Positions 25,324-34,064 of a DNA stretch of 64,000 nucleotides are shown here, one piece after another; the stretch's first letter is position 1; each line of letters opens with the position of its first letter. The notes beneath the pieces were generated by a model, which was not told where the DNA came from, searched no databases, and was given only the letters and a program-made list of their open reading frames with translations. Made by a program: the position numbers and the translations under genes. This DNA comes from Frisingicoccus caecimuris (lineage in GTDB: Bacteria; Bacillota; Clostridia; Lachnospirales; Lachnospiraceae). The stretch lies in assembly GCF_004340975.1 (NCBI RefSeq), contig NZ_SLXA01000004.1, positions 1 to 64,000 on the forward strand, in the 5' to 3' direction.

Positions 25324-25390
25324 AATACGAAAAAAATGATTTGCATGCGAACTATTGTCAAAAAATAGTTTGGAAAGGAGTTTTATTATT

Positions 25391-26263
25391 ATGAGATACG
25401 AGGGAATTGTTTACCGTCCTCCAAGCGAAGCCCGCAGTCTGATTCTCCAGCTCACCATCGGATGTGCCCGGAATGAGTGTACCTTCTGTAATATGTATAA
25501 AGATAAAAAATTCCGCATCCGTAACCTGGATGAAGTGGTTGAAGATATGATTATGGCAAAAAAATACTATATGTTTGATATCGAACGGGTATTCCTTGCC
25601 GACGGCGACGCTTTAATCGTAAAAACAAGAGATTTGCTTTATATTATTGACAAAATCCATGAGATTCTTCCGACGGTTAATCGGATTACCGCCTACGGCG
25701 CTCCGAAGGATGTGCTGGCAAAAACACCGGAAGAATTGGAAACATTACAAAAAGCCGGACTGGACATGGTCTACATGGGCGCCGAATCCGGCTCAGACAA
25801 GGTATTGAAAGCCGTTAAGAAAAATGCGACCCAGGCCGAAATTATTGCTGCCGGTCAGAAATTAAAGGCTGCCGGTTTAAAATCCTCTATCACATTGATC
25901 TCCGGTCTCGGCGGCATCGAAAATCTGGAAGAACATGCAGTAGAATCAGCCAAAGTCATCTCTGCCATCAAACCGGAATATGCCAGCCTTCTGACCCTGC
26001 TCATCGAGCCTGGCACACCGCTTCATGAACAGTGGAAAGCCGGTGAATTCCACCCGCTGGAAGGACCGGATGCTATTTTTAAGGAAATGACTCTTTTCCT
26101 TCAGAATATCGACAGCGAAGGCACCGTATTCCGCGCGAACCATGCTTCCAACTATATTCCGCTGGCCGGTACCTTTAACAAGGACATTCCAATGCTTCTT
26201 GCACAGATTGACCAGGCCGTGAAAAACCGGACTTTCCGTCCGGATACTTTCCGCCAGTTATAA
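25391..26263 (+). CDS. Radical SAM protein (Elp3/COG1032-like)
   Basis: 290 residues from the ATG at 25391, ten bases after AAAGGAG; a longer frame from 25355 has no ribosome site. The cluster motif is CARNECTFC, a C-x4-C-x2-C spacing normal for this group, followed by NMYKDKKFR. VFLADGDAL (near residue 65) and YMGAESGSDKVLKAVKK (near residue 130) contact S-adenosylmethionine. The group is abundant in gut anaerobes and has no assigned product. The gene stands alone with its own promoter and terminator. Confidence 0.88.
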   Translation: MRYEGIVYRPPSEARSLILQLTIGCARNECTFCNMYKDKKFRIRNLDEVVEDMIMAKKYYMFDIERVFLADGDALIVKTRDLLYIIDKIHEILPTVNRITAYGAPKDVLAKTPEELETLQKAGLDMVYMGAESGSDKVLKAVKKNATQAEIIAAGQKLKAAGLKSSITLISGLGGIENLEEHAVESAKVISAIKPEYASLLTLLIEPGTPLHEQWKAGEFHPLEGPDAIFKEMTLFLQNIDSEGTVFRANHASNYIPLAGTFNKDIPMLLAQIDQAVKNRTFRPDTFRQL

Positions 26264-26276
26264 TCTATTCTATCCA

Positions 26277-26322
26277 AAAAGAGGTTATCCTGAAATCTGC
26301 TGATTTTAGAATAACCTCTTTG
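26277..26322. terminator. Strong terminator between convergent genes
   Basis: AAAGAGGTTAT and ATAACCTCTTT plus GAAATC/GATTTT give a stem of about 17 bp with A and T runs at its ends, suited to stop transcription from both sides. Confidence 0.75.
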
Positions 26323-26333
26323 ATTTTTACATT

Positions 26334-27071
26334 TTATGCATGACACCCGTGGTTTCCGCAGCCATGTCCTTCACCATGATGACCATGCCCGCCGCAGTTA
26401 TGACCTTCACCATGACCCTCGCCGTGATGACTGCACATCACATCCGGATCATAATTCAGACTTCCTGTCAGGAAAGAAGCCACCTGAGCGTCTGCATCTC
26501 CACAGGCGCCGCCAAACAACTGAATACCCGCCGCTGCAAGTGCATTTCTTGCACCGCCGCCGATGCCTCCACAGATCAGGACATTCACGCCCCGCTCTGC
26601 AAGAAATCCACCCAGAGCGCCATGACCCTGTCCGTTGGTATCTACAACTTCTGCCGACACTATCTGTCCGTTCTCTACTTCATAAATTTTAAACTGCTCC
26701 GTATGACCAAAATGCTGGAACACCTGACCATTATCATAAGTTACTGCAATCTTCATTCTCTTTTCTCCCTTTCCTTTGGCTTTTTGTTCGCACAGCGAAT
26801 AATTCCCGCCTTCAATTTTCAAAGATGTCCCTTCCACTAAAAAACGAGCCAATTTTTTCCGTGCTTCCGTATATAAAGCCTGTATCGTCGCCCGGGAACC
26901 ACCCATCTGGCGCCCACATTCCTCCTGGGAAAATCCCATATAGTCAATCAAACGAATCGTTTCATATTCTTCCACGGTAAGCGTTATAGCGGAATCATTC
27001 CCTTTGCCGCCATAGAATTCCTGACACAGGGGAAGTCGACAGACTCTCCTGAATTTTGCCGGTCTGGCCAT
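26334..27071 (-). CDS. DUF134 DNA-binding domain fused to a NifX/NifB-type domain with a His-rich tail
   Basis: 245 residues from the ATG at 27071, eight bases after AAGGAG. Residues 1-90 are the DUF134 helix-turn-helix (ARPAKFRRVCRLPLCQEF; YETIRLIDYMGFSQEECG; SRATIQALYTEARKKLA). Residues about 110-210 are a dinitrogenase cofactor-type domain (KIAVTYDNGQVFQHFGHTEQ; GALGGFLAERGVNVLICGG). The last 30 residues are a Gly-His tail with several cysteines (HGEGHGEGHNCGGHGHHG). The fusion suggests a metal- or cluster-sensing regulator. A dyad overlaps its own promoter, which supports autoregulation. Confidence 0.88.
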   Translation of the reverse strand: MARPAKFRRVCRLPLCQEFYGGKGNDSAITLTVEEYETIRLIDYMGFSQEECGRQMGGSRATIQALYTEARKKLARFLVEGTSLKIEGGNYSLCEQKAKGKGEKRMKIAVTYDNGQVFQHFGHTEQFKIYEVENGQIVSAEVVDTNGQGHGALGGFLAERGVNVLICGGIGGGARNALAAAGIQLFGGACGDADAQVASFLTGSLNYDPDVMCSHHGEGHGEGHNCGGHGHHGEGHGCGNHGCHA

Positions 27072-27093
27072 GGGCACATCTCCTTTCTTTCTT

Positions 27094-27129
27094 ATCATAC
27101 TCTTATTATTGGCATATGTCAATAATAAG
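27094..27129 (-). promoter_or_regulatory. Promoter with overlapping operator dyad for the DUF134-NifX gene
   Basis: On the minus strand TTGACA (27117-27122) and TATGAT (27094-27099) are spaced by 17 bases. A perfect dyad, CTTATTATTG and CAATAATAAG with an 8-base centre, covers 27102-27129 and so overlaps the -35 box and spacer, the classic position for a repressor. Confidence 0.75.
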
Positions 27130-27132
27130 AAT

Positions 27133-28494
27133 TTATCGGGTAATATTTTTCAGCCATTTCCGCGAGCGATATCTTGCAAAGGAAAAAGGAAGCTTCAGCA
27201 TTTCATCACAAGTCAGGCACAGGTAAACGCCCCATACCGGAAATTTCAGGAAAAAGGCCCCCACAAAACCCAGTGGAATACAGATTGCCCACAGAGACAC
27301 AAAATCCAGCAAAAGGCCGATACGTGTATCGCCGCCCGCCCGAAAGGCTCCCACAATGAACGTAACGTCCACCGACTGGCACAACACATAAAAAGCCATG
27401 ATGATCATCATTTGACGCAGATATACACCGGCTTCCGGGGTCAGCGTCATAAACCGCTCAGCAATCGGCCGAACGCAGAGGACTACCGCACTGCCGCCGA
27501 TTCCCAAAAGTCCGCTCAGCTTTACCAGCCGGTCCGCATAAATCACGGCAAGCTCTTCCTTCTTCTCACCAATCGTACGTCCGAGAATAATTGCTGCCGC
27601 GTTGGCAACCCCCATCGTCACAACAATTGCCAGCTGACGTGTCACCTGGGTAATGGAGTTGGCCGCCACCGCCGCACTCCCCAGATGTCCAATAATGGCT
27701 GCGATCGCCGAAATTCCCGTTCCCCAGGCTAATTCATTTAATATGACCGGCAATGCATAGATCTTAAAATCCTTCATCAATGCCTTTTCCCGAATAAACA
27801 GATTTTTCAGTCGAAAAAACACGGAATGATTAATCCTCAGAATATAAAATACAACAATGCCAAATTCCACCACATGGGCAATCACCGTGGCACAGGCCGC
27901 ACCGGCGACCCCCATGGCCGGCGCCGGACCAAGACCAAAAATGAATATGGCATTAAAAATCACATTAATGACCAGTGATATCGAATACACCAATGTGGAT
28001 ATTATGACCCGTTCCACACTCCGCATAATATTTAAATAGACCACTGCAGCCGCAGCTAAGGGATAGGACCAGGATACAATTCGAAGGTATCTGACGCCCT
28101 CTTCAATAATAATGGGTTCCGATGTAAAAATCTTCATCAACGTTGTCGGCATAAGCTGGGCAGCCGCAAAAAAAAGAAGCCCAACACTCAATCCAATACG
28201 CATTGATATACCAAGGACCTTTTCAATCGTCTCGATATCCTTCTTGCCCCAGTACTGGGCGGTAATTACCGCTGCTCCCGAAGTCAGTCCAAAAAGAATC
28301 AGGGACATGATAAAATAAATCTGCCCTGCCAGTGAACTGGATGACAGGGCAATTTCTCCAACTTTCCCAAGCATGATTACATCTGCCGATGTAATTCCTA
28401 CGTTGATGAGATTCTGCAGCGCCATTGGAAGTACCAACGCAAATACATTCCTGTAAAACAGGGCTTTATCATCACAAAATCTATGTTTTCTCAT
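27133..28494 (-). CDS. Second MATE family efflux transporter
   Basis: About 453 residues with twelve hydrophobic segments in two MatE halves (LVLPMALQNLINVGITSADV near the start; LPVILNELAWGTGISAIAA at mid-length). I chose the ATG at 28494 (MRKHRF); an ATG at 28518 would overlap the acetyltransferase stop. Neither has a good ribosome site, so translation may be coupled to the upstream gene. It belongs to a different MATE branch from the 13.7-kb gene. The neighbouring metal-type regulator hints at metal or oxidative stress but does not prove it. Confidence 0.9.
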   Translation of the reverse strand: MRKHRFCDDKALFYRNVFALVLPMALQNLINVGITSADVIMLGKVGEIALSSSSLAGQIYFIMSLILFGLTSGAAVITAQYWGKKDIETIEKVLGISMRIGLSVGLLFFAAAQLMPTTLMKIFTSEPIIIEEGVRYLRIVSWSYPLAAAAVVYLNIMRSVERVIISTLVYSISLVINVIFNAIFIFGLGPAPAMGVAGAACATVIAHVVEFGIVVFYILRINHSVFFRLKNLFIREKALMKDFKIYALPVILNELAWGTGISAIAAIIGHLGSAAVAANSITQVTRQLAIVVTMGVANAAAIILGRTIGEKKEELAVIYADRLVKLSGLLGIGGSAVVLCVRPIAERFMTLTPEAGVYLRQMMIIMAFYVLCQSVDVTFIVGAFRAGGDTRIGLLLDFVSLWAICIPLGFVGAFFLKFPVWGVYLCLTCDEMLKLPFSFARYRSRKWLKNITR

Positions 28495-28501
28495 TTTACA
28501 A

Positions 28502-29404
28502 CTATTCCCATACATCATTTTCGCCAGACTGCCCCTTAAATGTCAACTCAGGACTCTTCACAATAACCTTTGTTCTCGGAGGCACCGAACTGGTAATAAA
28601 GGAGCCGCCGGCAATTACCGATTCTTCACCGATCACCGTCTCGCCGCCGAGAATCGTGGCGCCGGAATAAATCGTCACCTTATCTTTGATCGTTGGATGC
28701 CGTTTCACTCCGGCCAGTTGTTGTCCGCTCCGCGTAGAAAGCGCACCAAGCGTAACACCCTGGTACAATTTTACATGATCGCCGATACATGTGGTCTCGC
28801 CGATAACAATACCCGTACCGTGGTCAATAAAGAAATATTCACCGATCGTGGCGCCGGAATTAATATCGATTCCGGTCCGGCTGTGCGCATGCTCTGTCAT
28901 AATTCTCGGAATAAACGGAACATTCTTTATATAAAGTTCATGTGCTATACGGTACACAAAAATAGCATACAAGCCCGGATAGGAAAAAATAATCTCTTCC
29001 TTACTCTTAGCCGCCGGATCGCCGTCAAAACCGGCCTGAACGTCTTTCAAGAGCAATCTCTGTATGTGGGCCAGACGCCCAAAAAAATACTCGCAGATCT
29101 CCATAGCCTGCACAGAAAGCTCCTCAGCGCTCTTATTCTCTTCATTCTTATACATCAGGGCCGTTTCTATCTGCTCCTTCAGCACCTCATAAACCTCGGT
29201 CAGCGTATTACCAATAAAATACTCCGGTGCTGTGTCCGTAATGTTCTCTGTCCCAAAATACCCCGGGAACATCACGCGCCGCAGATCCTTGATCACTCCG
29301 ATAATAGCCCCCCTGTTCGGCAGATGTTTTCCCGTTTTTATCGCAAATGACTCTTCGGACGAATAATACTGGGCAATCTCCCGGACGGTTCTGCCAATAG
29401 CCAT
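28502..29404 (-). CDS. Serine O-acetyltransferase, long EpsC-type
   Basis: 300 residues from the ATG at 29404, eight bases after AAGGAG. The N-terminal helical part is followed by the left-handed beta-helix with SAT motifs: AHSRTGIDINSGATIGEYFF, IDHGTGIVIGETTCIGDHVK (catalytic His and Asp region) and YQGVTLGALS. The enzyme acetylates serine for cysteine synthesis. The 300-residue form with a long N-terminal domain is typical of Clostridia. No cysK is adjacent. The C-terminal tail is KSPELTFKGQSGENDVWE. Confidence 0.9.
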   Translation of the reverse strand: MAIGRTVREIAQYYSSEESFAIKTGKHLPNRGAIIGVIKDLRRVMFPGYFGTENITDTAPEYFIGNTLTEVYEVLKEQIETALMYKNEENKSAEELSVQAMEICEYFFGRLAHIQRLLLKDVQAGFDGDPAAKSKEEIIFSYPGLYAIFVYRIAHELYIKNVPFIPRIMTEHAHSRTGIDINSGATIGEYFFIDHGTGIVIGETTCIGDHVKLYQGVTLGALSTRSGQQLAGVKRHPTIKDKVTIYSGATILGGETVIGEESVIAGGSFITSSVPPRTKVIVKSPELTFKGQSGENDVWE

Positions 29405-29475
29405 TTTAAATTCTCCTTTCATATATCCAGCCTCCCCATCTAAATAAAATTTATAATACATATTATAGAAGAAAA

Positions 29476-29495
29476 AAGGGTTGTTTCCAACCCTT
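29476..29495 (-). terminator. Terminator after the MarR gene
   Basis: AAGGGTTG and CAACCCTT with a 4-base loop are followed by TTTTC on the minus strand. The stem touches the stop codon of the MarR gene. Confidence 0.65.
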
Positions 29496-29914
29496 TAAAT
29501 ATCTACACCAGCTAATAATCTCAAATGCGCTTTTAATGATTCACATTCATCTTCAGAAAATACAGACATTACCTCATCGTTGACTTCTTCAACCGCACTC
29601 AGTACATCCTTTTCCAGGCTCGCACCCTTTTTAGTAACAAGCACCTGAATAAACCGCCGATCTTCTTTACTGATGCTTCTCTCAATTAAGCCTTTCTTCT
29701 CCATCCGCTCCAGAATTCCGGATATAGTGGAATTTTCCAACTTTAACCGTTCGGCAATTTCCTTTGGACTCCTTCTATCGTTTTCCCATAAACAATATAA
29801 AACCGCATACTGAACCGGAGTAATGTCAAAAGCTGAAAGTTTTTCAGTCATTTTCAAAAAAACAGAATGTTGCGCCGTTGTCAACAAGTAATTCACGCAT
29901 TCCTCCAGCTGCAC
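29495..29914 (-). CDS. MarR family transcriptional regulator
   Basis: 139 residues from a GTG at 29914, eight bases after GGGAG; the GTG at 29923 is too close to that site. The winged helix is clear (SPKEIAERLKLENSTISGIL; then RMEKKGLIER and EDRRFIQVLVTKKG). MarR dimers bind 16-20-bp palindromes and release them on binding small ligands. It is divergent from the crotonase operon and shares with it a palindrome at 30007-30026, so it may control that operon and itself. Confidence 0.9.
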   Translation of the reverse strand: MQLEECVNYLLTTAQHSVFLKMTEKLSAFDITPVQYAVLYCLWENDRRSPKEIAERLKLENSTISGILERMEKKGLIERSISKEDRRFIQVLVTKKGASLEKDVLSAVEEVNDEVMSVFSEDECESLKAHLRLLAGVDI

Positions 29915-29943
29915 CTGTTTCACTCCCTTTCTCTTATTAAATA

Positions 29944-29972
29944 AAGATAAATGTTTTTCGACGTATTGTCAA
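29944..29972 (-). promoter_or_regulatory. Promoter of the MarR gene
   Basis: TTGACA and TATCTT with a 17-base spacer on the minus strand, about 25 bases before the GTG start. Confidence 0.6.
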
Positions 29973-30006
29973 TCTTTTTTACCTTTTTTAACAACACTTT
30001 TTGATC

Positions 30007-30026
30007 TTGAATTCCTTTGAATTCAA
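30007..30026. promoter_or_regulatory. Palindrome between MarR and crotonase promoters
   Basis: TTGAATTC, four bases, GAATTCAA: a perfect 8+8 dyad centred between the divergent promoters, with the size and base pattern of MarR-family operators. Confidence 0.5.
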
Positions 30027-30110
30027 CTTAATCGTGAAAATGTCCAAAAAATTCCCATTTTTTTCTATGTAAAAAAATTGAATTTTGCCATTTTTTTAAC
30101 GTAAAAATCA

Positions 30111-30139
30111 TTGACATTAACATATGCCAGCGTTATAAT
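30111..30139 (+). promoter_or_regulatory. Full-consensus promoter of the crotonase operon
   Basis: TTGACA and TATAAT separated by exactly 17 bases. Such a perfect match, with strong codon bias in the genes that follow, predicts very high expression. Transcription would start near 30146. Confidence 0.85.
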
Positions 30140-30156
30140 TTTCATATAGTAATTAG

Positions 30157-30191
30157 CATGCAAAGTTTTATTACGGCAAGCGCTTTGCATG
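30157..30191 (+). promoter_or_regulatory. 5' UTR stem-loop of the crotonase operon
   Basis: CATGCAAAG and CTTTGCATG form a perfect 9-bp stem with a 17-base loop, about ten bases from the predicted mRNA 5' end and 22 bases before AGGAGG. Position suggests 5' mRNA protection. Confidence 0.55.
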
Positions 30192-30226
30192 AAACTATCA
30201 ACCAAATATTTTTAGGAGGCGACATT

Positions 30227-31003
30227 ATGAACAATTTATTAATGGAAGTCGAAAACGAAATCGCAGTGGTAACTATCAACCGTCCAAAGGCATTAAACGC
30301 TCTGAACACAGAAACAATCGTAGAACTTAACGAATGCCTTAAAGATATCGAAGCAAGAGATGACATCAAAGTTGTTATCTTAACAGGTTCTGGACAGAAA
30401 TCCTTCGTAGCTGGTGCTGATATCTCCGAAATGGTTCATCAGAACCCTGCTGAAGGCCGTGCTTTTGGTCTTAAAGCCAAAGAAGCTTTCGGAAGACTTG
30501 AAAACATGCGTCAGGTTACGATCGCAGCTGTTAACGGATTTGCTTTAGGCGGTGGATGCGAAATTTCCATGTCCTGTGACTTCCGTGTTGCATCTGACAA
30601 CGCTAAATTTGCTCAGCCAGAAACAGGCCTTGGTATTATCCCAGGTTTTGGTGGAACACAGAGACTTCCTCGTTTAGTAAACAAAGGCATCGCTAAAGAA
30701 ATGATCTACACATGTGATATGATCAGCGCTCAGAGAGCATACGAAATCGGTCTTGTTAACCATGTTGTATCTCAGGATGAACTGATTGACTTCTGTAAGA
30801 AGATCGCAGCTAAGATCATTGACAAAGGAAGCTATGCTGTTTCCATCGCTAAACAGGCTATCAACATGGGTCTTGACATGGATCTTAACAACGGTTTAAC
30901 TCTTGAAGCTAACTTATTTGGTCTGACCATGTCCACAAACGACAAAAAAGAAGGTATGACAGCATTCCTTGAAAAACGCGGTAGAACATTAACAGATTTC
31001 TAA
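30227..31003 (+). CDS. crt: Enoyl-CoA hydratase (crotonase, 3-hydroxybutyryl-CoA dehydratase)
   Basis: 258 residues from the ATG at 30227, seven bases after AGGAGG. The oxyanion-hole motif AGADISEM (residues 60-67) and the ALGGGCEISMSCDFRVAS segment with the first catalytic Glu are present, followed by the second acid in AQPETGLGIIPGFGGTQ. The tail (TMSTNDKKEGMTAFLEKR) is like clostridial Crt. It interconverts 3-hydroxyacyl-CoA and enoyl-CoA. Codon choice differs sharply from neighbours and is typical of highly expressed genes. thl and hbd, which usually accompany crt, are absent. Confidence 0.9.
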   Translation: MNNLLMEVENEIAVVTINRPKALNALNTETIVELNECLKDIEARDDIKVVILTGSGQKSFVAGADISEMVHQNPAEGRAFGLKAKEAFGRLENMRQVTIAAVNGFALGGGCEISMSCDFRVASDNAKFAQPETGLGIIPGFGGTQRLPRLVNKGIAKEMIYTCDMISAQRAYEIGLVNHVVSQDELIDFCKKIAAKIIDKGSYAVSIAKQAINMGLDMDLNNGLTLEANLFGLTMSTNDKKEGMTAFLEKRGRTLTDF

Positions 31004-31065
31004 TTAGATTTACATCAATTCAGAATAACGTTAATCAATACATACATTAGGAGGCTTTCTTTACA

Positions 31066-32619
31066 ATGGCGAAAGTAAAAATCATCACAGCAGCTGAAGC
31101 TGCTGCTCAGGTTCCGGACGGAGCAGTCATTAATACCGAAGGTTTTGTTCAGGCTGGTCTTTCCGAAACATTAAACAGAGCGCTGGAACAAAGATTCCTT
31201 GAAACTGGTCATCCAAAGGATTTAACGATCTTTACGATTGCAGGACAGGGCGCTGGCGCTGGTACGGGTTCTGACCACTTCGCTCATGAAGGCATGGTTA
31301 AACGCCTGATTGCTGGTCACTACAATCTTGCGCCAACACTTCGTGCTATGGCTATCGAAGGCAAAATCGAAGCATACAATCTGCCACAGGGTACTATGGC
31401 TCAGATGGTTCGTGATGCCGCCGGTAAACGTGTCGGCACGATTACACATGTTGGTTTGAACACATACGTTGACCCACGTATCGAAGGTGCTAAGGTTAAC
31501 TCCAAAACCACCGAAGATATTGTTAAACTTATTGAAATCGAAGGCGAAGAAAAACTTCTCTTTAAATCTCAGCCATTGGATGTGACATTTATCCGTGGTA
31601 CATATGCTGATGAATCCGGTAACATTTCTCTTGAAAAAGAATGCTGTACTCTGGATGCCACTTCTCTTGCACAGTGTGCAAAGAACAACGGCGGTAAAGT
31701 ATTCGTTCAGGTAGAAAAAGTTGTTGCCAACGGCAGTCTTGATCCTAGAACAGTTAAGATCCCTGGTATTTATGTAGACGCAGTTATTATCGCTGAAGGC
31801 GATGACAATGCGCAGATTTACAAACAGGAATATGATGGTTCTATGACAGGCGATTTCCGTGTTCCTCTTGGTTCTCTTGAAGCTCCAAAGCTGGATGCCA
31901 AGAAGATCATTGCACGTCGTGCAGCTATGGAATTACAGAAAGGCGCTGTTGTTAACCTCGGTATCGGTGTTCCTGAATTCGTATCTGCTGTTGCCAACGA
32001 AGAAGGCATCGGTGACTGGATGACATTAACTGTAGAAGCAGGTCCTGTCGGTGGTGTTCCACAGGGCGGTTCCCGTTTTGCAGGTTCCGTAAACGTTGAC
32101 TGTATCCTTGACCAGCCATACCAGTTCGACTTCTATGATGGCGGTGGTATCGACCAGGCATTCCTTGGTCTTGCACAGGTTGACGAAAAAGGTAACCTTA
32201 ATGTAAGTAAATTTGGCGGCCGTATCGCCGGCTGCGGCGGATTTATCAACATTTCCCAGAATGCCAAGAAAGTTTACTATCTTGGTACATTTACAACAGG
32301 TGGTCTGAAGATTGCCACAGGTAACGGAAAACTGGAAATCACACAGGAAGGTAAATCCAAGAAATTCGTTAAAGAAGTTGAACAGATTACATTCTCCGGT
32401 TCTTATGCAGCCAAGATTGGCCAGCCGGTTATTTATATTACCGAGAGAGCTGTATTCGAACTTCGTCCAGACGGCGTTTACTTAACAGAAATCGCACCTG
32501 GTATTGATTTACAGACTCAGGTTCTTGATCTTATGGACTTCGCTCCAAAGATGGACGGCGAGCCAAAATTAATGGACGCCCGTCTTTTCACAGATGAATT
32601 AATGGGTCTTGCTGAATAA
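31066..32619 (+). CDS. Single-chain family I acyl-CoA:acetate/3-ketoacid CoA-transferase (propionate CoA-transferase-like)
   Basis: 517 residues with alpha and beta CoA-transferase halves fused. The alpha half has GFVQAGLSETLNRAL and GQGAGAGTGSDHFAHEGMVK; the beta half has VNLGIGVPEF. The active-site glutamate is residue 324 in LTVEAGPVGGVPQGG, the position known from Clostridium propionicum propionate CoA-transferase. The enzyme moves CoA between short-chain acids such as acetate, propionate, butyrate, lactate or hydroxybutyrate. The exact pair is not readable. The ATG follows AGGAGG, 62 bases after crt, under the same promoter. Confidence 0.88.
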   Translation: MAKVKIITAAEAAAQVPDGAVINTEGFVQAGLSETLNRALEQRFLETGHPKDLTIFTIAGQGAGAGTGSDHFAHEGMVKRLIAGHYNLAPTLRAMAIEGKIEAYNLPQGTMAQMVRDAAGKRVGTITHVGLNTYVDPRIEGAKVNSKTTEDIVKLIEIEGEEKLLFKSQPLDVTFIRGTYADESGNISLEKECCTLDATSLAQCAKNNGGKVFVQVEKVVANGSLDPRTVKIPGIYVDAVIIAEGDDNAQIYKQEYDGSMTGDFRVPLGSLEAPKLDAKKIIARRAAMELQKGAVVNLGIGVPEFVSAVANEEGIGDWMTLTVEAGPVGGVPQGGSRFAGSVNVDCILDQPYQFDFYDGGGIDQAFLGLAQVDEKGNLNVSKFGGRIAGCGGFINISQNAKKVYYLGTFTTGGLKIATGNGKLEITQEGKSKKFVKEVEQITFSGSYAAKIGQPVIYITERAVFELRPDGVYLTEIAPGIDLQTQVLDLMDFAPKMDGEPKLMDARLFTDELMGLAE

Positions 32620-32642
32620 TCAAACACACATAAGCGCCATCA

Positions 32643-32674
32643 AAGGGGATGGGTTCCTATCCATCCCCTTTTTT
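32643..32674 (+). terminator. Terminator between CoA-transferase and permease genes
   Basis: GGGGATGG pairs with CCATCCCC and is followed by TTTTTT. It would cut most transcripts before the permease, leaving it at a lower level or on a weak promoter (TAAGAT about 32700). Confidence 0.7.
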
Positions 32675-32731
32675 GGACCAAAAAAACAGAATAAAATAAG
32701 ATAATATAACCTTAAGGGGGGCCAATTTGTT

Positions 32732-34039
32732 ATGAATTTAGGTATTTTAGTATTGGTTGCCGCATTAATCTTATTCGGTTTATTAGCATTTAAACAGATT
32801 AACGCATTAATTTTGGCGCCATTAGTAACCATTTTCGTAATCGTTTGTTCCGGTCTGCCAATTCTTGAAAGCTTGAAAACAGCCTTCATGCCGGCCGCTT
32901 CCGATTACGTAACAAGCTACTTCTTAGTATTCTTCGTTGGTGCATTGTTCGGAGCTGTTTACCAGCATACAGGCGCTGCTGAGTCTATTTCCAAAACTCT
33001 GGCTGGTCTGTGTAAAGGTAAATTTGTTGCACCAATCATCATGACGATCACAGGTATTCTTACCTACGGTGGTGTTAGTGGTTTCGTAGTATTCTTCGTA
33101 ATCTACCCAATTGCTTTGAACATGTTCAAAGAAGCAAACCTCACTCGTCGCCTTATTCCGGGCGCTATCTCTGCCGGTTGCTGGACATGGTCCATGTATG
33201 GTCCTGGTTCACCTTCCATCCAGAACGTTATCGGTATGAACAGCCTGGGAACACCTTCTACAGCTGCTATCGTTCCTTCTGTAATCGCTACAGTAGCTAC
33301 ATACATCCTGATTTTCGTATGGTTGGAAATGAGAGGCCGCAGCTTCACGAAGAAAGGTATTACATTCAACGATACAACTTTGAAATTCCAGTTGTCTCCT
33401 GAAGAGATGGCTATGGATGAAGACAAAGATCTTCCAAATTTCTGGATTGCTATGATTCCTATCGTTGCTATCCTTGTTGCCTTCAACGGATTCAAACTTC
33501 CTGTTGAAACAGCTGTATTCCTCGGTGTTGCTTTAGCTACAATCCTTATGTGGAACCGTGTTAAAGGTCTTAACGCCTGGATCGCAGTATTCAACGAAGG
33601 CGCTGCTAACTCCGGTGTATCCATCCTGAACACAGCTATCGTCGTTGGTTTCGGTGGTGTTGTTAAGAATACACAGGGATTTGCCGACTTGGTTGAGCTT
33701 CTTAAGACCCTCAACATGCCTGCACTTGTATTCGTTATGATTACAGTTGCTATCTGTGCCGGCGCTTGTGGTTCTGCTTCCGGTGGTATGGGTGTTGCAT
33801 TCAACGCTTTAACTGATACATATATCGAATTAGGCGCTAACCTTGAACATGTTCACCGTATTGCTACAATCGCTGCTGGTACTCTGGACAGCTTGCCACA
33901 CCAGGGCGCTCAGATTACATTACTTGGTATCTGTAAGCTGACACATAAAGAAGCTTACTTCGATATTTTTGTTACACAGATTGTTATTCCATTTATCTCC
34001 TGCTTTATCTTCATCATTTTTGCATCGATGGGATTATAG
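32732..34039 (+). CDS. GntP family organic-acid permease
   Basis: 435 residues with about twelve membrane helices. LTYGGVSGFVVFFVIYPIAL near residue 110 and GSASGGMGVAFNALTDTYIE near residue 348 are GntP/ArsB-superfamily features. Relatives carry gluconate, D-serine or 3-hydroxybutyrate with protons. Placement behind crotonase and CoA-transferase favours a short-chain hydroxyacid or fatty acid. The ATG at 32732 follows AAGGGGGG. Codon use is as biased as in the two preceding genes, so it belongs to the same module. Confidence 0.88.
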   Translation: MNLGILVLVAALILFGLLAFKQINALILAPLVTIFVIVCSGLPILESLKTAFMPAASDYVTSYFLVFFVGALFGAVYQHTGAAESISKTLAGLCKGKFVAPIIMTITGILTYGGVSGFVVFFVIYPIALNMFKEANLTRRLIPGAISAGCWTWSMYGPGSPSIQNVIGMNSLGTPSTAAIVPSVIATVATYILIFVWLEMRGRSFTKKGITFNDTTLKFQLSPEEMAMDEDKDLPNFWIAMIPIVAILVAFNGFKLPVETAVFLGVALATILMWNRVKGLNAWIAVFNEGAANSGVSILNTAIVVGFGGVVKNTQGFADLVELLKTLNMPALVFVMITVAICAGACGSASGGMGVAFNALTDTYIELGANLEHVHRIATIAAGTLDSLPHQGAQITLLGICKLTHKEAYFDIFVTQIVIPFISCFIFIIFASMGL

Positions 34040-34064
34040 GATTAACCGGTTAAATCAAGTACGC

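Noticed and set aside
26340-26440. Short tandem repeats that resemble a repeat array
   Set aside because: They are the codons of the Gly-His tail of the DUF134-NifX protein. No regular spacer-repeat structure exists, so it is not CRISPR.
33103-33804. A 233-residue minus-strand frame inside the GntP permease gene
   Set aside because: It mirrors the skewed codon use of a highly expressed gene and has no family features or ribosome site.
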